DNA from: Streptomyces niveus
GTDB lineage: Bacteria > Actinomycetota > Actinomycetes > Streptomycetales > Streptomycetaceae
Direction: 5' to 3'
DNA: 64,000 nucleotides
NCBI RefSeq assembly: GCF_001723055.1
Contig: NZ_MDCR01000257.1
Location: 1 to 64,000 of the forward strand
Shown here: in pieces, positions 23,919-32,746 of the stretch
Position numbering within the stretch: the first letter of the stretch is position 1
Layout of the letters: each line of letters starts with the position of its first letter
Position numbers and translations under genes: made by a program
The notes under the pieces: model-generated
Told to the model about the DNA's origin: nothing
Database searches by the model: none
The model's input: only the letters and a program-made list of their open reading frames with translations

Positions 23919-24527
23919 GTGCCCCCTGCCCGCCTCGCTCTCGCCACACCCGCGGTGCTGCTCATCGCGCTGACCGGCTGCTCGTCCACGCCGGACACCG
24001 CCACCCCGGTCGCCGCCACCGGCGCGAGCGCCGATGCCGACGCCGGGACCCCATCGCCCCGCGCTCCCAAGGGAGTTGGACGGCCCGCGACTCCCGTCGA
24101 GGTCTCCATCCCCTCCATCGGCGTCACGAGTGATCTGATGGAACTCGGCCTCAACCCGGACGGAACCGTCGAGGTACCGCCGCCCGAGAAGGGCATGACC
24201 GCCGGCTGGTACACCGGCGGCGCCACGCCCGGCGAAGCCGGTGCGGCCGTCATCATCGGCCACAACGACACCCGGTTCGGCAAGGCCGTCTTCCACGACC
24301 TCAAGAAGATCACCAAGGGCGCGGACATCACCGTCGGCGACAGCCGGGGGAAGTCGGCGCGCTTCACCGTCACGGACACCGAGAGCGTCGGCAAGGACTC
24401 CTTCCCCACCGACAAGGTGTACGGCCCCACGGCCGACCGCGCCCTGCGACTGATCACCTGCGACGGTGACTTCGACGCGGAGGGCCACCCGGTGAACAAC
24501 CTCATCGTCTACGCGACGCTGGCCTGA
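23919..24527 (+). CDS. Class F sortase-like lipoprotein
   Basis: The 202-residue protein starts at GTG 23919, with GGAG 6 nt upstream. It begins with a lipoprotein signal whose lipobox is 'ALTGC' (Cys21). A Thr/Ala/Pro linker precedes a sortase domain: 'VSIPSIGVTSDLMELGLNPDG', catalytic His115 in 'IIGHNDT', and Cys181 in 'LRLITCDG'. All characterised sortases need an Arg shortly after the Cys. Here the last 20 residues contain no Arg, so the triad looks incomplete. It may be a degenerate sortase, or may use an Arg from elsewhere. It is co-oriented with the putative substrate gene 149 bp upstream. Confidence 0.85.
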   Translation: MPPARLALATPAVLLIALTGCSSTPDTATPVAATGASADADAGTPSPRAPKGVGRPATPVEVSIPSIGVTSDLMELGLNPDGTVEVPPPEKGMTAGWYTGGATPGEAGAAVIIGHNDTRFGKAVFHDLKKITKGADITVGDSRGKSARFTVTDTESVGKDSFPTDKVYGPTADRALRLITCDGDFDAEGHPVNNLIVYATLA

Positions 24528-24599
24528 CGGCCCGGTGGTCTCCCGGGCGCGTGCCGTGTCCTGCCGCCCGGCCGCCCCGCCGACGGTTAGTTTCGGTCC

Positions 24600-25097
24600 A
24601 TGCCTCCGTTCTCGCCCGCCTATCTCCTCCACAAATTGCTGAGCAACGAGCGGTGGCGGCGGCTGCATGTGAAGGCGTCCATGTGGGCGGCCGTGGGCGT
24701 CGTTCTGGTGATGCTGATCGGCTCCTGGATCATCGTCCCGTGCGAGGCGTCGGCGCCCCGTGCGACCATCACGTCGTTCCCGCTCGCGCTGTGGTGGTCC
24801 ATCGAGACCGCGACGACCGTCGGGTACGGGGACCTGTATCCGGTCACGGCGGCCGGGCGCGTCATCGCGGCGATCGTGATGCTCGTCGGGATCGCCGTGT
24901 TCAGCATCGTCACCGCCTCCCTCGCCACCTGGTTCGTCGGCACCGCCGCGCGCCGCGCCCGCCAGGCGGCACAGGCGCTGGAACACGCCGAGGCACGGGG
25001 GAGGGCCGACGCCGATCTGGAACTGCGGGCGCTGCACGCCCGCTTCGACCGGCTCGAGCACCTGATCACCCGCGACGGCGGCCCTGGCGACCGGTAG
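24600..25097 (+). CDS. Two-TM potassium channel
   Basis: The 165-residue protein has two membrane helices (about residues 27-46 and 86-108) flanking a pore loop with the K+ selectivity filter 'TTVGYGD' (residues 72-78). The C-terminal helical tail ('RARQAAQALEHAEARGRAD', 'LRALHARFDRLEHLI') has heptad character and probably forms a cytoplasmic coiled coil that tetramerises the channel. TAGTTT (24588-24593) lies 6 nt before the ATG, a leaderless start. It conducts K+ across the inner membrane. No regulatory RCK domain is present. Confidence 0.92.
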   Translation: MPPFSPAYLLHKLLSNERWRRLHVKASMWAAVGVVLVMLIGSWIIVPCEASAPRATITSFPLALWWSIETATTVGYGDLYPVTAAGRVIAAIVMLVGIAVFSIVTASLATWFVGTAARRARQAAQALEHAEARGRADADLELRALHARFDRLEHLITRDGGPGDR

Positions 25098-25101
25098 GAA
25101 C

Positions 25102-25127
25102 GCGCCCCGCGCCGTGGCCCGGGGCGC
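25102..25127. terminator. Convergent hairpin terminator
   Basis: GCGCCCCG (25102-25109) and CGGGGCGC (25120-25127) form a perfect 8-bp stem with a 10-nt loop. It lies in the 44-bp space between the channel gene and the convergent DUF4913 gene. Confidence 0.6.
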
Positions 25128-25141
25128 TCGCGGCGACGGGA

Positions 25142-25597
25142 TCAGTCGAGCGAGAACGGGTCCCTTCCGCCCGGCTCCCGCTGGTCAAGGAAAAGCCCTT
25201 CCGGCGGGTCCATGACCGGAAGCGGCCGGGGGTCCTGATGGCCGTCGGCGCAGTTGGCGAACGGCCCCGTGACGGGGTCCAACAGGGCACGCAGGTGCGG
25301 GTCGGCGTGGTTGAGCCACCAGCTGGACAGTCCCATGCCGGCGTCCCAGCGGAGCGCCTCCCAGGCGCGCCACACGGAGTCCAGCCGGGACAACGCCTGG
25401 GCGTGCCGGTACCACTCCGGGCACCACACCTGCCCGGAAGCGGCGTTGGGACGCTGGACGAAGTAGATGAACCGGTCGGTGACGAACTCGTTGACGTTCC
25501 CGTAGAACAGTCCGGCCGCACGCTCGGCGCTCTCCTCGTCCTGCCGGATGTCCTCGGCGGACTCGCCACGCCCCTCGTCATGGAGTGGTGATGTCAC
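25142..25597 (-). CDS. DUF4913-family protein
   Basis: The 151-residue protein has the DUF4913 pattern 'WCPEWYRHAQALSRLDSVWRAWEALRWD', then 'GMGLSSWWLNHADPHLRALLDPVTGPFANC'. GTG 25597 is used because AGGAG precedes it and it begins 4 bp after the stop of the trypsin-STAND gene, so the two are co-translated. DUF4913 genes are frequent on actinomycete integrative elements and plasmids. Their biochemical role is unknown. Here it is either a small partner of the STAND protein or a passenger of the same mobile module. Confidence 0.8.
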   Translation of the reverse strand: MTSPLHDEGRGESAEDIRQDEESAERAAGLFYGNVNEFVTDRFIYFVQRPNAASGQVWCPEWYRHAQALSRLDSVWRAWEALRWDAGMGLSSWWLNHADPHLRALLDPVTGPFANCADGHQDPRPLPVMDPPEGLFLDQREPGGRDPFSLD

Positions 25598-25601
25598 GGC
25601 G

Positions 25602-28600
25602 TCATGCTCCTCTGCGTATCTGTACATCGATGGCTTCGGCGTGCCTGCCCGTACGGTCAAGGGCTTTCGCGAGAACCGCGACCGCCCATCTCAGATCGGC
25701 CTGCCTGTCCGGGGACCGTTCGACCACGCCCTGGTAGAGCCGGACGGACCGCCGCGCGGGCTCCAGGGCCCGGACGGCCAGACGTCCGTCGTGGCGACCA
25801 CACAGACTCAGCGTGCCGGCCAGGCGACCGAGAAGGAACGCGGTCCGATCCGGTGGCTCGTCCGTCCGACCGGCCAACGTCCGGCACAGCTCCTCAGCCT
25901 CGACCGCGGTGCGCCAGGCAGCAGCTGTCTCCCCTGCCATCGCCCGTCCGTCGGCCAGCCTCAGCAGAGCGCGGCACAGGGGGCGCTCCTGGTCGGCCGG
26001 TGCGGTGACCAACAGCCGTCGCCGGACGCTCACTTCGGTCTCCGAGACGCGTACGGCCTCGCGGAAGCGGCTTGTCGCCAGCAACGCACGGCTCAGCTCC
26101 GCGGCGGTGCCGGCCAGCCATATCTCTTGCGTCACGTCCTCGGCCGCGAGCTCCAACTGCAGTTGGTAGGCCTCCCGCAGGGCCCGAACCGCCCGCTCGG
26201 TCGTTGCCCAGTGTGTGCCGTAACTGGTGCCGAGGTCGTGCAGACAGGAGGCCAGCCCCCGGCGTCCCTCCTCGTTGACACGGGAGTGCCGGCGGTAGTG
26301 CGGCAGTGCCTGGCGCAGCAGGATCCGGACCGCGATATGCCGGTCGTGGTTCCAGTACAGACTGGAGCCGTCGTGGAGGCTGCGGGCGTAGTCCTCCGTG
26401 TAGAGCTGGCCGTAGTCACTGAGACGGCGCTGGATGTCGAGGGCCTGGTTGAGGGCGGTCAGCGTGTCCGCCGGGCGACCGACGGCGTCGTAGGCGTACG
26501 CGAGGCTGAGAGCGGTGGAGCCCTGCCCGTTCAAATCGCTCGCGCTGAGCGGCAGTTCCGCCTGCGCGTAGATCGCGAGAGCTTCCTCGAAGAGCTCCAC
26601 CGCCGTGTGATGCTCCCCCGCCTCGACGTGGAAGCGGGCAAGGGTGTGCACCGACCTGGCCAGGCTGGGCTGCTCGGTCGCGTACGGACCGCGCGCCAGC
26701 TCCCGGCGATGGCCGATGGCCTCCGCGATGGATGCCAGCGCCGCCCGCCGATCTCCGGAGTCGAGCTGATCCCAGGCGAGGTTGTGCCACATCTGGGCCA
26801 GCGAGGAGAGGTGAACGCGCGGCAGGTCGCGAGCCTGCGGGCGCAGAAGTTCGATGGCCTCCTCCAGGAGCGCCGTCGACTCGGCGCGCGAGGAGCCGTG
26901 GGTGTCGACGGACAGACCCAGCAGGGCGCGCGCGAGGTCGGCGGTATAGGCGTCCGGGTTCTCCCGTGCCAGTCGGCGCGAGGTCTTTGCCGCCTCCTGG
27001 CTCGGCGACAGGGTCTCCGCGTGCCGCTGGAAGCGCCAGAGGGCCGTGCTCCGTGCCACCAGCGCGTTGGGCAGCAGGAGCGGTTCCAGATCGGGGCGCC
27101 GTTTGGTCAGCTCGCGGGCTCGCCGGACAGCTTCGGCCGTGTGGTCGTCGGACCGGGCGATCTGGTCGAAGGGGACCGCCTCCGGGTCGAGTTGCCAGAC
27201 CACCCGGGACTGGTTGATCAGCGCCCGCACCAGCCCGCGTTCGCGCCTCTCCTCCTCTTCGTCGCCGTCCTCCTCCGCCGGCGCGCGGAAGAGGTCGAGC
27301 GCCCGGTGGCCGGCGTCGTACGCGGCCGGCAGCCGTCCCGTCATACGCAGGGCGTGCGACTGCACCAGCAGCGAGTCGGCCCACTCCGTACGGAGCGTGG
27401 CCGCCCCGTCGTCGGCGGCCAGTCGGCCGCGAATCGCCGCCGCCTCGTCGGCCGCCTGCCGGGCGTCGTCCCAGTCGCCGATCGCGAGATGCCGCTCGGC
27501 CACGTGGTGCAGGGCCCAGGCGCGGTCCCGGAGCGCCTGCGGCGTGTGGTCCGTCGTGGGACACAGCCGGGCCAGTTCACGGGCGACGTCGAGCGCGTAG
27601 TCGCGCAGCACATGGGACTTCTCCGGCAGGGTGTCGGAGTGGGCACGCAGTACGCCTGCGGTCAGCGGCACGTCGTCGGGCACGGACCGCAGCACCTGGC
27701 GCAACTGCCCGATGACGGCGTGCGCCCGGTCCGCCCGGTCCTCGTTGGCGTGGGCCACGGCCGACCGCGCCAGCACGGTCAGGATCTGTACGCGCTGATG
27801 GTCCGGGGCCCGCGCGAACAGCCTCAACAGGAGTCCGCCGTCGGCGACGACCTGCTCGGAGGCGTGGTACTCCGCCAGCCGGTCCGGCTCCAGTTGACCC
27901 CAGTAGCGGTCCTCGGTCGGCGGATACAGGTCGCGCAGCCACGCGGCGATGTCCCCGGTCAGGCTGGGGAGTTCGTCGGGCAGCAGGCGGGCCAGGGTCT
28001 CGCGCGCCTCCAACTCGTCGCGCGCGGGGCACAGTACGGCCGCCGCCACCGCCTGCGCGCGCAGACCCTCCCGGCGCTCCCTGCTCCAGCGGGCGGTGTC
28101 CGACCAGTACCGCTCCTCGTGCCCCAGGAGCTGGTCCTCCACGGTGATCTCCTCCTCCCGGGGATCCCGTACGTGACGCAGCAGCGTCGCCAGGGCCGCC
28201 ATCTGCACGGCCAGCGCCGTCTCGGCCCCCGGTGCCCCTCGCGGCCGGCCGGCGGGCAGGGCGTCCGCCACCCGGGCCCAGTCGACGTTCCCGTCGGTCA
28301 CCTCCGCCAGGCGGCCGGAGAGGTCCCGGGCCGCCGTACGGAACGCGTGTTCCCGTTCGTCGGGGGCGGGGCTGAGCGCGTGCAGTCTGATCTCCCGCAC
28401 CGCGCCGGTCGCCCGGATCCAGGAGCCGCGCGAGCGGGCGAGCAGCAGCAGCCGGACCGGATGCCTGGCCTCGGCCGTCCGCTCCCGGAGCTCCCTGACC
28501 AGCTCGGGCCGGGTCTCCGCGTAATCGACGACCAGGAGCAGCGGGTGCTGGACGGTACGCAGCGCGTCCAGATCGCCGTGCGTCCGACGCACCTGACCGG

Positions 28601-29543
28601 CCACCCATCCTCTGTCCCGCAGCCGTGCCGCGAGCTGCCGCGCCAGCCGCGTCTTGCCCTGCCCGCCCGGGGCGGTGAGCACGCGGGCGGACGGGAGGCC
28701 GTCCGAATCCGCGAGGCACCACGCCTCCAGCTCTTCGAGCGTGTCCTGTCTGCCGTGGAAGGACACCACCTCGGCGTCCGCCCGCAGCAGCATCGTCGCC
28801 GATGTCACCTCGCGCTTGGGCGGCGTCGGTTCCAACAAGCGGGCGAACTCGGCGGGTTCGGGTCCCGGGTCGACGCCCGTCGCCTCGCGGACCACCGCGC
28901 GGAAGTCCGCACACGCCAGCAGATCCTCGCTACGGGTGTACGCCAGCCGGGTGCCGTGGCGCGGTCGGCGATCCACCCGTGCGACGCCGAGGAGCAGATC
29001 CTCGGAGGCCAGGAAGACAGCCGCGCCTGACATCCCCGACCACGGGGTGGTCTTCGCGGCGGTGTCGACCTCCAACAGCCCTGCCTCGTCGAGGATTTCG
29101 AAGGACCGTGAGCCACCGTGCGGTCTGACCCGGCCCGCCAGTGACTCGCGGCGGCGCTCCGCCCGCTGCTGCCCGTCCCGCTTGACGCGCTGCTGCCGCG
29201 GGAATCCCGTGACGGAGACCGGTACTTCGGTACCGCCCGTCACCAACCGGCCCCAGCGCTGCGGGCGTCGGCCGAAGGCGTCACGTAGCGTCGCTGGTGG
29301 TGTCCATGCCCGGTCGGCCGGGATCTCCAGCAGTACGGCGTCCATGGTGTCGCCGTCGTACCGTCGCCACCGCACCACCGCCGCGGCGGAAACGCCTGAC
29401 TCCGAGAGAGTGATCGTCGCCTCTTCGTGGGGCGGCGGCACCACATGAGAGGCGGTCAGGACAAGCCGTGGCGCGATCAGATAGCCGCTGCCGAAGCCGC
29501 TCTCTCCGCAGTGCACCTGGACAACCTGATCCGTCTGCACCAT
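25602..29543 (-). CDS. Trypsin-like protease-STAND NTPase-TPR protein
   Basis: The 1313-residue three-part protein is predicted cytoplasmic. Residues 1-220 are a trypsin-like peptidase: His33 ('VLTASHVV'), Asp68 ('DTMDAVLLEI'), Ser172 ('WSGMSGAAVF'). Residues 255-560 are a STAND/NB-ARC-like NTPase with Walker A 'APGGQGKTRLA' (293-298) and Walker B 'LLLVVDYAE' (Asp340). The remaining 700 residues are helical TPR-like repeats ('LHDLGTSYGTHWATTERAVRALREAY'-type units). ATG 29543 is chosen since upstream in-frame sequence is Arg/Pro-rich non-coding. This effector-switch-sensor architecture is known from bacterial conflict and programmed-death systems: ligand sensing by the repeats would release the protease. 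Antiphage function is inferred. Confidence 0.88.
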   Translation of the reverse strand: MVQTDQVVQVHCGESGFGSGYLIAPRLVLTASHVVPPPHEEATITLSESGVSAAAVVRWRRYDGDTMDAVLLEIPADRAWTPPATLRDAFGRRPQRWGRLVTGGTEVPVSVTGFPRQQRVKRDGQQRAERRRESLAGRVRPHGGSRSFEILDEAGLLEVDTAAKTTPWSGMSGAAVFLASEDLLLGVARVDRRPRHGTRLAYTRSEDLLACADFRAVVREATGVDPGPEPAEFARLLEPTPPKREVTSATMLLRADAEVVSFHGRQDTLEELEAWCLADSDGLPSARVLTAPGGQGKTRLARQLAARLRDRGWVAGQVRRTHGDLDALRTVQHPLLLVVDYAETRPELVRELRERTAEARHPVRLLLLARSRGSWIRATGAVREIRLHALSPAPDEREHAFRTAARDLSGRLAEVTDGNVDWARVADALPAGRPRGAPGAETALAVQMAALATLLRHVRDPREEEITVEDQLLGHEERYWSDTARWSRERREGLRAQAVAAAVLCPARDELEARETLARLLPDELPSLTGDIAAWLRDLYPPTEDRYWGQLEPDRLAEYHASEQVVADGGLLLRLFARAPDHQRVQILTVLARSAVAHANEDRADRAHAVIGQLRQVLRSVPDDVPLTAGVLRAHSDTLPEKSHVLRDYALDVARELARLCPTTDHTPQALRDRAWALHHVAERHLAIGDWDDARQAADEAAAIRGRLAADDGAATLRTEWADSLLVQSHALRMTGRLPAAYDAGHRALDLFRAPAEEDGDEEEERRERGLVRALINQSRVVWQLDPEAVPFDQIARSDDHTAEAVRRARELTKRRPDLEPLLLPNALVARSTALWRFQRHAETLSPSQEAAKTSRRLARENPDAYTADLARALLGLSVDTHGSSRAESTALLEEAIELLRPQARDLPRVHLSSLAQMWHNLAWDQLDSGDRRAALASIAEAIGHRRELARGPYATEQPSLARSVHTLARFHVEAGEHHTAVELFEEALAIYAQAELPLSASDLNGQGSTALSLAYAYDAVGRPADTLTALNQALDIQRRLSDYGQLYTEDYARSLHDGSSLYWNHDRHIAVRILLRQALPHYRRHSRVNEEGRRGLASCLHDLGTSYGTHWATTERAVRALREAYQLQLELAAEDVTQEIWLAGTAAELSRALLATSRFREAVRVSETEVSVRRRLLVTAPADQERPLCRALLRLADGRAMAGETAAAWRTAVEAEELCRTLAGRTDEPPDRTAFLLGRLAGTLSLCGRHDGRLAVRALEPARRSVRLYQGVVERSPDRQADLRWAVAVLAKALDRTGRHAEAIDVQIRRGA

Positions 29544-29767
29544 CCGCCCCCGCTCAGCCGGCCCTGCCCCTGCGTCACGCGCCACACAGTGTAGGCGCCG
29601 GTGCGCGCGCGGGGGCTGCGTAAGTGAGGGCGAGGTCTCGCGCGACGGCCGGACCGCCGGTGCGGGTGCAACCGTTCGGCGCCAAGAGGTGTCTTGGAGA
29701 TCGAGGAGTTGTTCTCCCGGAGTCCACTGTCCGTTTGCCCGCGTTCCGTTCTGCAGAGGTTCGTTCC

Positions 29768-30967
29768 ATGCCGATCCCCCCACGCAACCGCCGCACCTCC
29801 CGTACCGCCGTCGCCGCGCTGAGCGCCGCCGGTCTGGTCGCGATGTGCGCCGCCGCGCCCACCGCCTTCGCCGACGAGGCCGCCCCGGAACTGGTCCTGG
29901 GAGACGTCGCCCCGGTCGAGGGTGTGAAGCCGGGCACCAGCTTCGACCCGTCGCTCGTCGTGGCGAACAAGGGCACGAAGGCCGTCGACAAGGTCTGGGT
30001 CTCCTACTCGGTCACGCGAGGTCTCGACTACGCGGAGATCCCGTCCAACTGCGAGGCGCACCAGGTCCCGTCCTACGACGAGATGACCGAGAAGTCGAAC
30101 GTGGTGTGCGCGTTCGAGCAGGCTTTGGAGCCCGGCGTCCTGTACGAGCCGAAGAAGCCCCTCGCGATCAAGGCACTGGACCGGGCGCTCAACGACGACC
30201 TGCGGATGACCGTGCGGGACTACTACCCGGACCTGGACGAAGCCGCCACGACGCCGGTCGCCGGAACCGCCCCGGCGGTCGAACTGGTCGAGCGCGCGGC
30301 CGGCGGCGACGCCACCAAGGACTTCGTCGACGTACCCGTCACCACCGTCAACAAGGCCGACTACGAGGTCACGGGAGCCGACCTGAAGGGCGCGGTCGGC
30401 GACACGGTGACGCTGAAGGCGAAGTTCAGGAACGCCGGGCCTGCCTGGGTGCTGACCAGGGAGGGGGACCCCCTCGTCGAGGTCCTGATCACGCCCCCCG
30501 CCGGGACGTCGGTCGTCAAGCCCGACGGGTTCTGCGAGGCCAAGGGCAAGGCGCTGTCCTGCGGAACGAGCCAGAGGTGGGTCGACGAGGGCGGCGGCGA
30601 GACGTACACGATCAAGCTGAAGATCGACAAGGAGCTGGCGGGTGCCAAGGGCTCGGTGGCACTGAGCACCGAGGACCGCCCGTTCGACCCCGACAAGACC
30701 AACGACAAGGCGGAGATCAGCCTCGACGTGACGGGCGGGGGTTCGACCGGCTCGCCGGGCTCGACCGACTCGACCGGCGGCTCCTCCTCAACCGGGAGCT
30801 CCTCCTCGTCCGGCGGCAACGACCCGACCACGAACAACGCCCACCTGGCCGAGACGGGCTCCTCCTCCCCGGCGCTGCCGCTCGCACTCGGTGCGGTGGC
30901 CGCGGTGGCCGTGGGCGCGGGCAGCCTCTTCGCGGTACGCCGCCGGCGGGCGCAGCACACGGGCTGA
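29768..30967 (+). CDS. LAXTG cell-wall-anchored surface protein
   Basis: The 399-residue protein has a signal peptide (NRRTSRTAVA, hydrophobic core, 'AFADEA' cleavage). It has two or more CARDB/DUF11-like beta-sandwich segments ('GTSFDPSLVVANKGTKAVDKVWVSYSV', 'VGDTVTLKAKFRNAGPAW') and a Gly/Ser/Thr linker. The C-terminal sorting signal is 'LAETG', then a hydrophobic stretch and RRRRAQHTG. LAXTG is recognised by class E sortases of actinobacteria, encoded outside this window. ATG 29768 is selected since the signal peptide begins there and AGAGG precedes it. The role is probably surface display or adhesion. Confidence 0.88.
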   Translation: MPIPPRNRRTSRTAVAALSAAGLVAMCAAAPTAFADEAAPELVLGDVAPVEGVKPGTSFDPSLVVANKGTKAVDKVWVSYSVTRGLDYAEIPSNCEAHQVPSYDEMTEKSNVVCAFEQALEPGVLYEPKKPLAIKALDRALNDDLRMTVRDYYPDLDEAATTPVAGTAPAVELVERAAGGDATKDFVDVPVTTVNKADYEVTGADLKGAVGDTVTLKAKFRNAGPAWVLTREGDPLVEVLITPPAGTSVVKPDGFCEAKGKALSCGTSQRWVDEGGGETYTIKLKIDKELAGAKGSVALSTEDRPFDPDKTNDKAEISLDVTGGGSTGSPGSTDSTGGSSSTGSSSSSGGNDPTTNNAHLAETGSSSPALPLALGAVAAVAVGAGSLFAVRRRRAQHTG

Positions 30968-30992
30968 TCCGTCAACGCATCTCCGCACCACT

Positions 30993-31029
30993 CGCGGCCG
31001 GCGTTCGAGAGGACCGAATGCCGGCCGCG
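30993..31029 (+). terminator. Long perfect hairpin terminator
   Basis: CGCGGCCGGC (30993-31002) pairs perfectly with GCCGGCCGCG (31020-31029). Inside, TTCG pairs with CGAA after one mismatch, leaving a 7-nt loop. It starts 25 bp after the LAXTG gene stop. Confidence 0.75.
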
Positions 31030-31082
31030 ACCCGTGAAATCCGGATGACCTGGAGCGTCGCCGCTTCCTACGCTCTCTCCTC

Positions 31083-31679
31083 ATGGACGAGGGCGAGCAC
31101 CTGCTGAACGTGGTCGATGTCGAGGCGACATGCTGGGAGGGCCGGCCGCCGCCCGGCCAGGTGAGCGAGATCATCGAGATCGGGCTCACCGTGGTCGACC
31201 TGCGCGCGCGCGAACGCCTCGCCAGGCACCGGCTGTTGGTACGACCCGCCCGCTCGGAGGTGAGCCCCTTCTGCACGGAGCTGACCGGGCTGACCCGGGC
31301 CGAGGTGGACGGCGGCCTGTCGTACGCCGAGGCCTGCCGGACCCTGGCCGCCCAGCACCGAACGGGACTGCTGCCCTGGGCCAGTTGGGGCGACTACGAC
31401 CGTAATCAGTTCACCCGCCAGTGCCGGCGGACGGGCACCGAGTACCCGTTCGGCAGCCGCCACACCAACGCGAAGGTCGCCTTCACCGCCTCCTACGGCC
31501 TGCGGCGACGGCCCGGCATGGCCCAGGCCCTGACGAGCGCCGGCCTTCCGCTGGAGGGCCGCCACCACCGGGGCGACGACGACGCGTGGAACATCGCCGC
31601 GCTGATCCTGAACCTGGCGAAGCGCGGCGACTGGCCCACCGACCGGACCGAGACTGGAAGCCGGGGCCCGACAGGGTGA
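31083..31679 (+). CDS. DEDDh 3'-5' exonuclease-like protein
   Basis: The 198-residue RNase-H-fold exonuclease has 'VVDVEATCWEG' (Asp12, Glu14 of DxE), 'WGDYDRNQF' supplying the second Asp, and 'HHRGDDDAWN' with the general-base His and final Asp. It resembles the KapD/ERI-1/inhibitor-of-KinA branch. TACGCT (31069-31074) is 8 nt before the ATG and no Shine-Dalgarno is visible, so the start is probably leaderless. It overlaps the next gene as GTGA. Degradation of RNA or DNA 3' ends is expected; the substrate is unknown. Confidence 0.88.
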   Translation: MDEGEHLLNVVDVEATCWEGRPPPGQVSEIIEIGLTVVDLRARERLARHRLLVRPARSEVSPFCTELTGLTRAEVDGGLSYAEACRTLAAQHRTGLLPWASWGDYDRNQFTRQCRRTGTEYPFGSRHTNAKVAFTASYGLRRRPGMAQALTSAGLPLEGRHHRGDDDAWNIAALILNLAKRGDWPTDRTETGSRGPTG

Positions 31680-32041
31680 ACGACACCGTGTACGTGGGCA
31701 ACGCGGGCAAGGACGCGACGCTGGACCGGGGATGGCTCCTCGGCCACTTCAAGGACGCCGGCGATCCGCGCCACAGTGACGCCGTCGAGATCAAGTGGGG
31801 CGTCCATCCACCTGGCGACGAGCGGGCGAGCTGGGTGAGAGGTGAGGTGCGCACAGCTCTCCTGGTTCTCATCAGCGGCCGCTTCCGCGTCGAACTCCCG
31901 GACCGCAGCGTGCTTCTGGAGCGACAGGGTGATTACGTGGTGTGGGGCCGCGGCACCGACCACTCGTGGTTCGCGGAGGAGGAGTCGGTGGTGCTGACCG
32001 TCCGGTGGCCGTCCGTGCCGGGCGGTACACCTGGCCGGTGA
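31676..32041 (+). CDS. Small cupin-like protein
   Basis: The 121-residue protein begins at the GTG overlapping the exonuclease stop (GTGA). Segments 'VEIKWGVHPPGDERASW', 'LLVLISGRFRVELPDRSVLLERQGDYVVWGRGTDHSWFAEEESVVLTVRW' have the strand spacing and G(X)nPxxxxH-like ending of a single cupin barrel. His residues (WGVH, DHSW) could bind metal. The function is unknown; translation coupling to the exonuclease suggests co-regulation. The cupin assignment is by pattern only. Confidence 0.68.
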   Translation: MNDTVYVGNAGKDATLDRGWLLGHFKDAGDPRHSDAVEIKWGVHPPGDERASWVRGEVRTALLVLISGRFRVELPDRSVLLERQGDYVVWGRGTDHSWFAEEESVVLTVRWPSVPGGTPGR

Positions 32042-32090
32042 TCGGTCCGGCTGCCAATGACCCGTCCGCGGCCCCTGCCCTCCACCGTCC

Positions 32091-32684
32091 TCAACCGTGC
32101 ACGACTGGCTGCCCGGAGAGCGCCACTCCCGCCTCCCGCATCTCGGCCAGGGCGTGGGTGGTGGTGTCCGGGGCGACCCCCGCCGTGTAGTCGAGCAGAA
32201 CCCGCGCGGTGAAGCCCGCCGCGACGGCGTCCAGCGCGGTGGCCTTCACACAGTGGTCGGTCGCGATCCCGACGACGTCGACCTCGGTGATGTGCTCGGC
32301 GCGGAGCCAGTCGGCCAGCGGCGTACCGCCCTCCGTCGCACCTTGGAAACCGCTCTTCGAAGCGGAGTGCGCGCCCTTGAAGAAGACCTCGTCCACCGCG
32401 TCCGAGGCGGCGGTCGCGGCGAAGCCGGGGTGGAAGTCGCTTCCCTCGCTGCCGGCCACGCAGTGGACGGGGAAGGAGTTCTCGTAGTCGGGCCGGTCGG
32501 AGAAGTGGTCGCCCGGATCGTAGTGGTGGTCCCGCGTCGCGACGATCCGCGCGTACTCGCCGCCCGCCGAGCCCCGAACGAGCTCGGCGATGGCGGCGGC
32601 CCGGTCCGCACCGCCCTTCACCGGAACGCTGCCACCTTCACAGAAGTCCTTCTGCACATCGACCACGATCAGCGCACGACTCAT
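32091..32684 (-). CDS. pncA: Nicotinamidase
   Basis: The 197-residue isochorismatase-superfamily protein has the full nicotinamidase set. Catalytic residues are Asp9 ('IVVDVQKDF'), Lys103 ('VFFKGAH') and Cys144 ('ATDHCVKAT'). Metal ligands Asp52, His54, His60 and His74 have the same spacing as Asp49, His51, His57 and His71 of M. tuberculosis PncA. It hydrolyses nicotinamide to nicotinate in the NAD salvage pathway in the cytoplasm. It stands alone next to the broken peptidase E gene on the same strand. Confidence 0.93.
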   Translation of the reverse strand: MSRALIVVDVQKDFCEGGSVPVKGGADRAAAIAELVRGSAGGEYARIVATRDHHYDPGDHFSDRPDYENSFPVHCVAGSEGSDFHPGFAATAASDAVDEVFFKGAHSASKSGFQGATEGGTPLADWLRAEHITEVDVVGIATDHCVKATALDAVAAGFTARVLLDYTAGVAPDTTTHALAEMREAGVALSGQPVVHG

Positions 32685-32746
32685 CAGGCACCTCTTTCTC
32701 GGGAATCCTCGGTCCGCACCTGATCGGTGACCCCTTCACGGTCCTG

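Noticed and set aside
23769..23919. CCCGACGG-type short repeats before the sortase gene
   Set aside because: Imprecise copies in G+C-rich spacer; no regular unit and no frame consequence.
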